Assembly (NCBI RefSeq): GCF_030253575.1
Contig: NC_080565.1
Coordinates: 5,428,001-5,492,000, forward strand
Direction of reading: 5' to 3'
Source: Rhododendron vialii
Lineage: Eukaryota; Streptophyta; Magnoliopsida; Ericales; Ericaceae
Length of the DNA stretch: 64,000 bases
Shown: piece by piece, positions 10,961-21,159 of the stretch
Layout of the letters: every line of letters starts with the position of its first letter
Position numbering within the stretch: the first letter of the stretch is position 1
The notes under the pieces: generated by a model
The model's input: the letters and a program-made list of their open reading frames with translations, nothing else
Told to the model about the DNA's origin: nothing
Database searches by the model: none
Position numbers and translations under genes: made by a program

Positions 10961-11694
10961 TCATAGATAATGAACACATTCATTTTCTGAACTCACTTGA
11001 ACGAACCAGCTCCCCCAATTCATAGCTCGTTCCACCATATCCAGTTAAACTCATTTAATTTCAGGGTCTAAAATTACCATCTCAACCATTTATCTAAAAA
11101 CTTGCGAAGGAAAATGTCTGTAGAAAAAAAAAAAATTGATAGGTGGACAAGTTATATTTTATCCAGTAACATGTACGATTTGAGTTTCAAATGTATTTGT
11201 TGTCAATTTTACACACCGAAATACAACTTGTTAGGTATCTACCGATATTTGATAAGTATATTTTTCTAGATGTACTTTTCTTTGCAAATTTTATTAGATA
11301 AACGGTTTATATATATATTGTAAGGTAATTGATCTTCTCTCATTTTTTTTTTACGAATGCACTTTTTTTTTGGGTCATGTAGCAATGTGAATTACGGAGT
11401 ACAACATTATTCCTTCAAATGTGAAAGAGTACACATATGAAAGGTTAATCTTGTAAATTGACATCTAAAAGTACAAAAAAGAAGTACGGTTTAAAAAAAG
11501 TGAGGGTGAAATTCACATGTTATAATTGTGGCGACGATTTCAGATTTTGTAGGGATAAGGCCATAAGGGTAGGAATCAGATTTTGTAGGACTATGGGTAG
11601 AAGGGAGGAGCTCAACCTTTCACTTTAAAAATAGACTCGATTCACTCCCTGGGTAAACAATACACTCTACATACACAGAGAGAGAGGGGGAGAG
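10961..11694. promoter_or_regulatory. Upstream region of the DUF1685 gene
   Basis: AT-rich. The 3' part (about 11476-11640) is also present upstream of the broken copy (15485-15590), which marks it as part of the duplicated gene unit. A TTTAAAAATAG stretch near 11626 is a weak TATA candidate. The presumed 5' UTR carries a GA-rich run immediately before the ATG. Confidence 0.4.
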
Positions 11695-14312
11695 ATGGGG
11701 AGTTTCTCATCTAAAACAAGATCTAAGGGTTGTGGAATCTTTTGCCAAGAGGGTTCAGACCCAGATCACGAAATCGTTCGATTTTCAGATGAACACAACA
11801 AAAACCCACAATCTCAATTGTCCAACAATGAGGCGGCCAATAATGAGAATAAAAACCAGAAAACCCAAGTTTTTGTTGAAGGTTACTATATAGAGGCAGC
11901 AGCTGATGGGGAGGAGGATAGTAATCTGATGAGGACAAAGAGCTTGACTGAGGCGGATTTGGATGAGCTGAAGGGGTGTTTTGATCTTGGGTTTGGGTTC
12001 AGCTACGATGAAATCCCTGAGCTCTGCAACACCTTGCCTGCTCTTGAGCTTTGTTATTCCATGAACCAGAGATTTCTTGATGATCACCAGAAGCTGCCGG
12101 GGTCGCCGGCGGCGGCGGGAATGGTCGCCAATTGGAGGATCTCTAGTCCAGGTGAGTGTTTATTTTCCGTAAAACAAAAAAGCCTGATGTTTCTTCAGTG
12201 AGACACGTGGTGGTGGCCAGGGACATAGAATAAATTTTTTGACGTCTAATACTTCATTACGGAAATCGTGTCGTTTGTTTTTATAAAGAAAAAATGCAAA
12301 TCTTCATACATAACTTTTCAATTTTGTTACACTAATTCAAAGATATAAATTAGACATGTAAATTGGTGTGGAGAAATTTTATGGAAGAAAGTGCTCTGTT
12401 ATTTAATCTAAAAAAATATATTAACACGATTTATTGTAATGAACTATTATTACGGGATATGGAACGGACTACGTACGGAGCTAATATTACGGGATATGGA
12501 CTTTATTCGCGCATTCTCAGAGTTCCTCGGCTTGTTGCGCTTCTAAGCAAGAGTGCATGATTATCAGGTCTGAGAGCAATTATTCGGTGGTTTTGGAGCA
12601 CCGGTACGTGGTGACATTTTTGTGAGGTTCATACCTTTTTAGTACCGGACCCCACATGTATGGTGGATAAAGGTGTTGAGACACCAAGTGATAGTACTCC
12701 AAGACTACCAAATAATTTTTCCAGGTGAGATATCCGGCCGATTGCCAGGGTTCAATGCGTAGCTTCTGCCTTGTTGCTCGAGCATCTCTGCAACAAGAAG
12801 AACGTTGCGGCAAGTAACATGCACGTTCTTTACGAGCATGCATGCGTTGATAGACTCGGGTTCTTCTCATTCATTGGGGTCCCGTTTGATAACTGTGATA
12901 AATGAGTGAGATTCGTAAGAAGATGGGATTAGAATTGGGATTGGTAATGAGAAGGGATTGATAATGAGTATGTTTATTTGAGATGAGATTTTTTTTTTTT
13001 GCTCGGCAAACGGAACTTTTTATTAAACTCGAAAGGGTACATCGATGAGGAAACCAAAAGTACAAAGATCTATCCAACCAAAGTTGGATAAAACACCCTC
13101 AAATTATTAATACTATATTTGTTTCCATGAGATAGGATTGGATTGATAGTATATATTTCTATTTTTGCCCTTATGCAAAGTAACTTTCATTACTAGTCCA
13201 CGGGCAACTTTGTATTTTGGCATCTCAAATTATTATTTGAGATGAGATTAGACGATGAGATTATTAATACCATATTTGTTTCCATGAGATAGGATTGGAT
13301 TGATAGTATATATTTCCATTTTTGCCCTTATGCAAAGTAACTTTCATTACTAGTCCAAGGGCAACTTTGTATTTTGGCATCAACTTACTTGGGATTGGAT
13401 TACCAATACCAAGTCCTAAGGGGTATTATGAATCCCCCCTAAAGGCCACACTACTCATCCCATGGGATTATTAGTTCGGATATATTTGGGTTACCAAACA
13501 AGGGTTTAGGAGTCCCTTGGAATTGATAATCCAATCCGAAGGCTTAAGCGGGTTATCAAACGGGGTCTTAGGTCATTGACGCTTTCCAGGAGAGTACCTA
13601 CGAATTTCGAACCCTTCGGACGGGGAGCTATTAGCCTTTGAAGATGAGTCATATTGAAGTCATTCTGGGTATGGGTTGGCTATCCATTAACAAGCCAAAG
13701 AAAAAAGAAAAAAGAAGGGACATCTCATCTCGAGATTGATTTCTTATGCCTATTGATTCTATTTTTTCCAAGTTTGTTCATGATCATAACGTTGCTTGCC
13801 ACTATGAGGGGCGGACGGGAGGGGAACAACTCCAAGTATTTTCTATAATTGTACTAGTTTTGCAGGTTAATTCAAAAAAGTTTAATCGATTGGCCTCTGC
13901 AAGTCCCTTTGGATGGAAAAAAAAAAAAATCTTCAAACATTAGTAAATATAAATGCACGTATGGAAAAAACTCTTTATAATTCTAAGTTATCAAAAAAAA
14001 AATAGTCAAGTATGTAAAATAAATTGATAGCTGCCTATATACATTACAAAGTTAGACTTACCAAGTAAATATATAAATATGGAATATAATTTTCGGTATC
14101 ACTAAAAAAATACACGTGGTTCGAGCCCCCACCATGTACGAAACTACAAATCCTGCGTCCACCAATGGCCACACTCAAGCATACAAGAAATTTCTGGTTC
14201 TAACTTATCTGTTGCTTTTTTGTTCGTCTCAGGTGACCATCCAGAAGATGTCAAAGCGAGGCTCAAATATTGGGCACAGGCAGTGGCATGCACGGTCCGA
14301 TTGTGCAACTAG
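11695..14312 (+). CDS. DUF1685-family protein, two exons
   Basis: Exon 1 is 11695-12151 (donor G|GTGAGT), the intron is 12152-14232 (acceptor TCTCAG), and exon 2 is 14233-14312. They splice in frame to 178 residues. DUF1685 is a plant family without a known biochemical role. Family marks are SLTEADLDELKGCFDLGFGF (about residues 83-102), NTLPALELCYSM, and the C-terminal block GDHPEDVKARLKYWAQAVAC supplied by exon 2, which confirms the splice. The protein starts MGSFSSK, compatible with N-myristoylation (Gly2, Ser6). The N-terminal third is polar, with Asn/Gln-rich stretches. Reading through exon 1 without splicing would give a 168-residue protein lacking the conserved end, so the spliced model is preferred. 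The 2.1-kb intron contains a 0.7-kb transposon. A broken second copy lies downstream in two pieces. Confidence 0.85.
12877..13572. mobile_element. hAT-like element inserted in the DUF1685 intron
   Basis: Inverted ends GGGTCCCGTTTGATAAC and, read inward from the right, AAGACCCCGTTTGATAAC are flanked by TCATTG on both sides (12871-12876, 13573-13578). The corresponding place in the broken copy (near 18583) has no such insertion, giving an empty site. The element contains a truncated LINE tail and an internal duplication of ~150 bp (about 13110-13250 against 13258-13382). Confidence 0.65.
12988..13105 (-). mobile_element. 5'-truncated LINE tail nested in the intron element
   Basis: A T-run followed by GCTCGGCAAACGG, TTTATTAAACTCGAAAGGGT and ACATCG is the reverse complement of the LINE 3' tail seen at 10380-10440 and 27560-27603. 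Only about 100 bp remains. Confidence 0.5.
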
Positions 14313-14403
14313 CGAGAAGAAATTATTGTCACTTGGGGATTAATGTAGATACGCATTCTTCTTCAAAATCTGGTACAGTATCACTTGGGGGGGGACCTGC
14401 TGC

Positions 14404-14768
14404 TTAGGCCCGTTTTGACTTAATAATCCTTTTTTTTTTCTTTTTCCTTTTGTTATGTTTGCATAAGTTTTTTATGCATTATTGGTTCGCCTCCACAAGA
14501 GAATTAAATCTGAAAAATTAAACAATTTTGATCAAAATATTCAAAAAGTTCACCTAACACAAAAATAATCCAAAACCGACAGACGTCTTGGATTATTTTT
14601 TGTCTTTAATAAAAAATTAGTTTTGTACATATTGAATTATTTTCTAGTTCATCTTGTGGAGAAATCCAACAACGCACAAAAATTGACGCAAAATTAACAA
14701 AATGTGAAAAAATATGAATAAAGACAAAAAATAATCGGGCTTGATTATTAAGCCAAAACACTGCTTCA
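14404..14768. mobile_element. Probable TIR element or MITE downstream of the DUF1685 gene
   Basis: CCCGTTTTGACTTAATAATC near 14408 and its inverted partner GATTATTAAGCCAAAACACT near 14745 form imperfect inverted ends. The left end is also present behind the broken gene copy (near 57890), so the element is older than the duplication. No clear target duplication. Confidence 0.45.
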
Positions 14769-15177
14769 TGGGATTGCTTCGCACGGGATCAAGAGTTGCT
14801 TCCATTCTTTATCCGGAGATGGATTTACGACCGGACCCGTCTGCGATTAGGTGGAAGTTTAAAGTAGAAGATGGAAAATAAGACAAAAGACTAGAGGAGA
14901 GAGATTGTTCGAGGCCTCAAATTGTTGAATTATCGGATAGAAGTCTGATGCAATTTGCTTAGGGCTGGAATTTGTTGATAAATTTGTCGAGTACATTGAG
15001 AATAAAGTATGACATGAATAAATGTCTTTCTTCTCTTTGAACATGATATTTCTTTTTAATTTTTGAATCCGTGTCAGGATCATTAACCATGGATCCAATC
15101 CAAAATGTACCGATTAATTAGTTCGATTCGGACTGGTTTCGATCACTGTTCCCCATATTTTCGAGTCCTGGTAAGGA
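14769..15177. other. Intergenic, nothing recognised
   Basis: Short frames only; no repeat boundary identified. Confidence 0.3.
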
Positions 15178-15308
15178 TTGTTGAAGATTTTTTCATACTC
15201 ATTTTACACAATTTATTGGCTTGAACGTTCCACAATTGAGCTAAAATCGGCCAAAGTCAAATGTGCTACAAATAGGGCAAAATTATCTCAACGAGAAAAC
15301 TAACTATT
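15178..15308. repeat. Third partial copy of the 4848/6828 repeat
   Basis: Matches the first ~130 bp of the tandem duplication (CATTTTACACAATTTATTGG, CTAAAATC, CAAATAGGGCAAAAT, ATCTCAACGAGAAAACTAA), then diverges abruptly. Confidence 0.65.
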
Positions 15309-15319
15309 TCGATATTGCT

Positions 15320-15460
15320 GTGGAGTGCAGTTGGTGCCTCCCTCTTCCTTTATAATCCCATGTACATAGGAAGATTCCTGTAAGCACCCATCTCCTCTTT
15401 AAGTTCCCTTAGAATAGAGTAGATTAGGATTATTAACGAATGACAAAAAAAAAAAAAATG
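15320..15460 (+). repeat. Retroposon-like tail, copy 1 (copy 2 at 16880-17022)
   Basis: The two stretches share GTGCCTCCCT, ATCC.TCTCC, AGTCCCTT-like motifs, AATAGAGTAGATT and AACGAATGA, and both run into an A-rich tract. This suggests two RNA-derived insertions of one unclassified family. Confidence 0.4.
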
Positions 15461-15599
15461 TCCGAGTTTGTGAAGTCTGAGGACACACACAAAAAAAGAA
15501 GAAAAGAACATGGTTAACCCATGTTACAGTTGTGGACTTGAGACAAGCTCAGATTTTATAGGAATATGAGTAGGAGCTCAGATTTCGTAGGGATATGAG

Positions 15600-15852
15600 T
15601 AGGAGTAGAGCTACAATCGAGCTAGCCGAGTCGAGCTTTGGATGGTTTGGGCTTGGCTCGCTAGAAATTGGACTGGCTCGAGCTAGGTTGGTAACTTGTG
15701 CACTTGGCGTTTGGGTTTGTTGCTTATATAGACTTCTTTGTATACAAAGTTTTGAGTTTTGTCGATGTGGCCAGGACTGATGCAAAGCCTTTGTCTATGG
15801 TTCGAGTCGAGTTCGAACGAGCTATTCTCGGCTCGGCTTATTTGCAGTCCTA
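15600..15852. mobile_element. hAT-type 'CGAGC' MITE inside the DUF1685 pseudogene
   Basis: Ends TAGGAGTAGAGCTACAATCGAG and (read inward from the right) TAGGACTGCAAATAAGCC, with flanks GATATGAG and GGTAAGAG (6 of 8 alike). It replaces the region where the start of exon 1 should be. Confidence 0.5.
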
Positions 15853-16540
15853 GGTAAGAGGCATGAGTTCAACAAAATCCCATCATCTCAATTGTCCAAC
15901 AATGAGGCCAAGAATACGAATAAAAGAAGAAAACTAAGTTTTTCTTTGAATGAGATAATAATCTGACGAGGGTGCAAAGAGCTTGTCCGAGGAGGATTTG
16001 GATGAGCTAAAGGGTTGTTTGGAACTTGGCTTTGGGTTCAGTTATGAGGGAATCCGAGAGCTCTATAACACCTTGCCTAGCCATAGGTTTCTGATGATCA
16101 CCAGAAGCTGTCGAAGTAACCACCATTAGCGGGACTGGTCACCAAACCAATTGGAGGATCTAGGTGAGTGTTTATTTTTTCTTTTAAACAAAAAAGCATG
16201 ATGTCTAATGAGATGTCCTCCCCCCTATAAATAGAGAGCAATGGATAATTCTAGAGATAGAACCCCTCAATACTTCTAGAAATTAAGAAGCCCGTAATGT
16301 TCCATTGTATAGATTAATTCTTATAAAACTTGGAAGGTTCTAGCATAGTTTCGAAAGAGTCCAGAAGCCTCTAGCAAAGTGTAGAAGTTTCCGGAAGCAT
16401 GCCGAAGTTTTCATTGAAATTCGAAAGACTACGAAACATCCAAGGGAAGTAGTGATGATCTTTAATAGATTCTTGAGACAATCATAAACATGCGAATTAC
16501 CATGTAGATTACATAAAGATTATTTTCATCCCAAATTAAA

Positions 16541-16734
16541 AGTACTACCTTTGTCCCAAATGTTTATCCGGTCCGCAAAACGAAAATTAAAAAATAAATT
16601 TCTTTTAAGAAAAACTTTAATTTTTTCATAAATTAAAAGAAATCATCGATCTCTAATAAGTTGTTGAAAAAAATTGTATCATTTTTACGTTCTCGTTTTG
16701 CAGAGTGGACAAATATTATGGGACGGAGGGAGTA
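16541..16734. mobile_element. Stowaway-like MITE
   Basis: CTACCTTTGTCCCAAATGTT at the left and GACAAATATTATGGGACGGA..GGGAG at the right are inverted ends of the CTCCCTCCGTCCC type, with TA on both sides. It lies inside the intron of the pseudogene copy. Confidence 0.65.
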
Positions 16735-16879
16735 TGTTACGTACATATTTATTTAGTTTAATGGAGTTCAACAAATAAATTTTACGAAAAAATTACGAGT
16801 ACATAAAAATTTGATCGATTGAACAATATAGGTTCAGATTAATTCCAAAGATAGTCAGTCTTTTCTTTCTTATAAAGTC

Positions 16880-17022
16880 TTTTTCAAGTCGAATGAAGTG
16901 TAGCCGGTGCCTCCCTTGTACTCTCGATCATACACATAAACAAGGTTTAATTTTCGTAAATATCCATTCCCCTTCTCAAGTCCCTTAAGATAGAGTAGAT
17001 TGGGTTTAACGAATGAAAAAAA
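16880..17022 (+). repeat. Retroposon-like tail, copy 2
   Basis: Relative of 15320-15460, ending in an A-rich tract after AACGAATGAAAAAAAGGG. Class not identified. Confidence 0.4.
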
Positions 17023-17345
17023 GGGATCCTTTTCAAAGACTAGATATAAATATCTGTGTAAAACAGAAGTAGTTACTTTTCAAAAAAGTTCTCACTTTAT
17101 GGAAATGCCAATAAGCATTTGAATTTGAACCAATTATTGTATATCATATGAAGGGCAAACTTGATTTTTATGCTCATGAGAGTGTTCGGAATTCGTTCCG
17201 ACCAATTTTTCGGATAGTTGTTCCATGTTCTATAGTACTCCATATGATGGGTAATTATTGAGTTTGTGAGGAAGATAAATTGAGTTGGTACTGATAAATT
17301 ATCAGTATCAGTACCAATTTCCAGTGTGCAAAAAAAGAAGAAGCA

Positions 17346-18370
17346 ACCTCTTTCTTCTCTGGCGCTTTGCCTTCTCTGGCCATCCTCTTTCTCTCTCACG
17401 TGCGTCTTGTTTCGTTTCACTCCCGTTCTGCCATTCGCTGCCGGTTTCCTTCTTGAGGGTAATCGGTTCTTAACTGGCAGGCGTGATGGCGGCGATGGGT
17501 GGCGATGCTTTGGGATCCCCATCTGACTTTGGTTCTTGGGGCTCGCTTCGGTATATGCCTAACGGCTTGGCGGGGTTTCACATCCTTGGCCATCTTCCTC
17601 TCCGGCTATCTTTCATTCCGAGATCCACCCTTTGCCTTGTTTTGTTTGGTGGTCAAGAGCAAGCATGCATTGCCGATTCGGCTTGGGTGGCTGCAGGTGG
17701 TGTTTGTTCGGGCTTCGGGTTGGTGGTGCTGGATGTTCGGCCGTCAGCGTCGATGGATTTGCTGAGTGTGTGCCGAGGAGGAGATTGATGGTTTGGACTA
17801 GTGGAGTTTGTGGTTAGGTTTTGTTTCTCTTTTTTTGCAGGTGGCGTGTGGTTGCGGTTCTGAGGGTTAGTGTTGGTTGTGCTTTGTGGCGGCGGTGTGG
17901 TGGTTTCTCCTCTGTTTGTCGCTGTCTTTGTTTCTATGTTTGTCAGGTGTCTTCGGCTGTTCGGTGGAGGGCGCGAGCGTGCATCACCGCTTTTTCGGCT
18001 TTGGTGGCTGCTGATGGAGGGGGTTTGTGGTTGTGGGTCTTAGACGGCGTAGGTGCAGAGGTGGCGGTGGCGTGGTTGAAACTACTTAGGGTTAGGAGTT
18101 TGTTTTAGGCTGGTTTGTTTTGGGTGTTTTGGGCCTAGCCCACTTTTTTGGACTGGGTTTCTTTTGTTTAGGGTTGGGTTGGTTCCTTACCAACCATGTG
18201 GTTTTTTAGGGTTTTTCCTCTGGTTTGGGCTCAGCTTGTTGGGCCTAAATCAGTTCATCCGTGTGTTTTGGAGAAGAGAGTCTTGGGTGGTCAGACCGGT
18301 ATATCCAAGCACCTATTATCTCTTTTCTGAGTTAATGAAATTTATTTTTGCTGATAAAAAAAAAAAAAGA
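17346..18370 (+). mobile_element. GC-rich polyadenylated retroposon (non-autonomous LINE-like)
   Basis: A ~1-kb stretch much richer in G and C than its surroundings. It ends with GTTAATGAAATTTATTTTTG, CTGAT and about a dozen A. The short repeat GAAGCAA flanks it (just before 17346 and just after the A-run), compatible with a retroposition target duplication. Several overlapping open frames exist but none resembles a known protein. The tail resembles other LINE tails in the window. A transcribed-gene retrocopy is an alternative. Confidence 0.45.
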
Positions 18371-18662
18371 GAAGCAAATTCGATTGGATATTGCAACATA
18401 CGTGAACAAGTTATATTTTGAGAGTCCACGGCGCGCTCAAGCCTTCCTCACCTCTCCTCAGGGACGGGCCTGTGCTTGAGCATCTGTGCAACTAGAGATC
18501 GAACAACGTTGTGGCGGGTAAATGTACATTAATTTGTTCATTTTACCAGCATGAGTTGATAGATCGACTCAGGTTCTTGTCATTCATATTTTATGGCATC
18601 GAAACTTTCCTTGAGCTTACCTACAAATTTCGAAACCCCTAGCCTTGGACGGGAGTTATTAG

Positions 18663-18916
18663 CAGTGCAACCCCTGAGTATGGACATGGTTTTCATGGCG
18701 GTCTATATAGGTTTTTTGGGGCAACAAACCATAGCCTCGAACGCAGAACACATGTCTTTGTAAGTTTATGGTTAGGGTTTCTTCCTCTAAACTATCCATA
18801 CAATCAAGAAAGACGTACACTGCCTTGTACAATATTAGAAAATATGAATCACTTTGTAGTATAAGAAAAGAGTCAACGGAGGTTTGCAAGAAAATCATAA
18901 CTGAAAACCAACCCCA
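18663..18916. other. Left margin of the inserted 33-kb block
   Basis: Sequence unrelated to the DUF1685 intron starts here. No gene or transposon terminus was recognised in these ~250 bp. Confidence 0.4.
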
Positions 18917-19119
18917 AGGGCCGGGTAATGCAATTGGTTGATCAACGCGGACGGAGGAACTTACCACTTGAGGTCCCAGGTTTGACTTCTCTGCATTGCG
19001 AAAAGCTCTTAGGGCCACCTCATGCATAAAAATCCTTTGGGTTAGCTAAGGCTGGTGGGGAGCTGAAGAGATTAGTCATATGGTGCGCCCAAGCTAGTCC
19101 GGAGACCATTATTCTTTAC
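18917..19119 (+). mobile_element. Probable SINE (tRNA-derived)
   Basis: GGGCCGGGTAATGCAATTGG near the start and a B-box-like AGGTTTGACTTC near 18978 are tRNA-promoter-like. The 3' part GGTGCGCCCAAGCTAGTCCG..GGAGACCATT is a typical plant SINE tail, here followed by a CA/TA microsatellite. The same tail occurs at about 30030-30078. Confidence 0.45.
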
Positions 19120-19121
19120 CA

Positions 19122-19154
<33 letters not shown>

Positions 19155-19155
19155 G

Positions 19156-19527
19156 TCAGTCTCAAATGAGAGAGTCTTTATTTTAGTTAAAATGCAGACC
19201 TTCTCATTTCTTCCATTTTTCGATGGAATTTTGATGATCCGAGCCGCTCAATGTGTTCAGAACGTGATTTTAAGGGTGCCCCGTGAAATCGGCAAAATAA
19301 TGACCGGGAAGGGCTTCATCCGAGCAGTTTTTGTTTGAACCGTTCGATAAAAAATAAACAAAAACTGCTCGGATGAAGCACTTCACGGTCTTTTTTTTTG
19401 CTAATTTCTTGCAGTTACCCTTAAAATCACGTTCTGAACACATTGAGCGGCTCGGATCATCGAAATTCAATCGGGACAGGGAGGTCCGCATTTTATTAAA
19501 ATGAGGTGGTCCTTACGGGATATATAT
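19156..19527. mobile_element. Foldback (palindromic) MITE, copy 1
   Basis: Nearly the whole element is an inverted repeat: GATCCGAGCCGCTCAATGTG near 19228 pairs with CACATTGAGCGGCTCGGATC near 19437. The centre is GCTTCATCCGAGCAGTTTTT pairing with AAAAACTGCTCGGATGAAGC. A transcript would fold into a hairpin with arms of about 150 bases. It is bordered by TA-rich microsatellite. Confidence 0.75.
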
Positions 19528-19545
19528 ATAGATATATATATATAG

Positions 19546-19909
19546 ATAAAGACCTTAACTTAATAAAATAAAGACCTCTCTTTTCCGATCGAATTTCGAT
19601 GATCCGAGCCGCTCAATGTGTTCAGAGCGTGATTTTAAGGGTACACGCAAGAAATCAACAAAAAAAAAGATCGGGAAATGCTTCATCCGAGCAGGTTTTA
19701 TTTATTTTTTATCAAACGGTTCAAATTAAAACTGCTCGGATGAAGACCTTCTCGGTCTTTTTTTTTTCCCAATTCCTCGTGGATACCCTTAAAATCACGT
19801 TCTGAACACATTGAGCGGCTTGGATCATCAAAATTCAAACGGAAAATGGAAGAAATGGAGAGGTCTTTATTTTAACTAAAATAAGGACCACCTTATTTGA
19901 AAATGACTC

Positions 19910-19912
<3 letters not shown>
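19546..19912. mobile_element. Foldback (palindromic) MITE, copy 2
   Basis: A second copy of the same foldback element directly downstream, with the same arms (CGAGCCGCTCAATGTGTTCA and its inverse) and the same centre. The outer arm of copy 1 also matches the inverse of the outer arm of copy 2. Confidence 0.75.
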
Positions 19913-19943
<31 letters not shown>

Positions 19944-19977
19944 TATATAAAGAGAATTAAGTTCGAACTGTGATCAT

Positions 19978-20990
19978 TTTATAATTGGTTGGGAGATTTT
20001 GTTATGCATGTGAAAGATAAAGATCATGCAATGGAAAGATCAAAATGAAAGCTGGGAGAATAATTTCCAGAGGCAAACAGAAGTAAAAATTGGGAGATTG
20101 AGAGGAATTGTAATTACTCCAAAAGCCAGACAATAGCACCAAGAAGAGAGAGATCTAGAACCAATGCAACCAGGGCAAAAGCCAAAAGGCAACCCCAATA
20201 AGAACCCTAATGGCCTGCAATCTCCCATTCTCGATTGGATTCCTCCCCTTTCTAACAGGGGAAATATATGATCGTTACCGCCTGCAACCTCTATTTATAA
20301 CATTTACCGAATACCTAAATGTGAATAATAGGATGTATTTTGGGTTTGACAACTCGAGAACCTCCCATTCTCGATTGGATTCCTCCCCTTTCTTTCAACC
20401 TCTATTTATAACATTTACCCAATACCTAAATGTGAATAATAGGATGTATTTTGGGTTTGACAACTCGAGAACGTTGGCGATTTTAATCACGATCGGTTTC
20501 TACAAATGATGTATGGAAAAATAGATATCTTTTCCACAAAATAAGTCACATTTTGGGTTTGGCAACCAAGGTTGTTGATCTGTTCTGAATGGTTACGTAG
20601 AAATTAGTAACTATCATCTTCCCTGATTCAAAACGGAAATAAATAGATAAAACAGTTTTTGTTCTTCACTTTTTCTCTAAATGTACCACAAAATCTTCCT
20701 TTATTGCGTAACATTACACACATCATAATAGTAAAGCACAATAAAAGACAAATGTTTTTAAATACACTTACAAAAAGTATGGTGTGAATATTATTGGCAA
20801 AAATGTTACACTTTCTATCTTGATATGAAAAAGACTTTACCCTGGAAACATCCAAATGCACACCAAAAGCATCTCAGTACACCCAGAGTAATTAAATTTC
20901 TTCTATCTTATGATAAAGTAGACAATAAAACACGGGTTTTTATAATTCTAGCACTAAATTCTTCTCCACAATCACGGATTTTTATAAAAG
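19978..20990. repeat. ARIADNE unit 1, upstream segment (U1)
   Basis: Homologous to 30108-30950 (U2) and in part to 51046-51190 (U3). Landmarks are TTATAATTGGTTGGGAGAT, CAAAAGCCAGACAATAGCAC, CACAAAATCTTCCTTTATTG and AATTCTAGCACTAAATTCTT. U1 has an extra tandem duplication (20222-20360 against 20361-20473) that U2 lacks. No coding sequence. Confidence 0.8.
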
Positions 20991-21090
20991 TTCAGTTTGC
21001 TGAGAAAAATAACAATTCATGGGCCATCTTTTTTTTTATTTTTTATAAGGTTTTTAGACTCTCTCAATTGAACACCACCACACAGCCTTA

Positions 21091-21098
21091 TATAAATA
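21091..21098 (+). promoter_or_regulatory. TATA box of ARIADNE gene 1
   Basis: TATAAATA about 70 bp before the start codon, conserved with the second gene (38303-38310). It is followed in both by a TTAGGGTTTTGG telo-box-like motif in the short leader. Confidence 0.55.
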
Positions 21099-21159
21099 AC
21101 ATAATTTCACCGAAGGAGAAAAGCAATTTTAGGGTTTTGGTTTTGGGGGCTCTCTATTG

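Larger units (their letters stand above)
15485..18662 (+). pseudogene. 5' half of a broken DUF1685 gene copy
   Basis: Upstream sequence (15485-15590), part of exon 1 (about 15866-16165), the donor G|GTGAGTG and intron sequence (16166-18662, with insertions) all match the intact gene at 11.5-13.6 kb, but diverged. The start codon and first ~30 codons are gone, with a small hAT-type MITE sitting in the gap. The exon keeps KSLSEEDLDELKGCLELGFG and FSYEGIRELYNTLP but then has a deletion (the ALELCYS part is missing), frameshifts and stops. Intron homology ends exactly at ATTAGC (18662). It resumes 33 kb away at 51593, where the 3' half lies. Confidence 0.8.

Noticed and set aside
17285..18108. 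Several overlapping plus-strand frames of 60-100 codons
   Set aside because: They overlap in different frames in a GC-rich retroposon. None has a recognisable motif, so they are composition artefacts.
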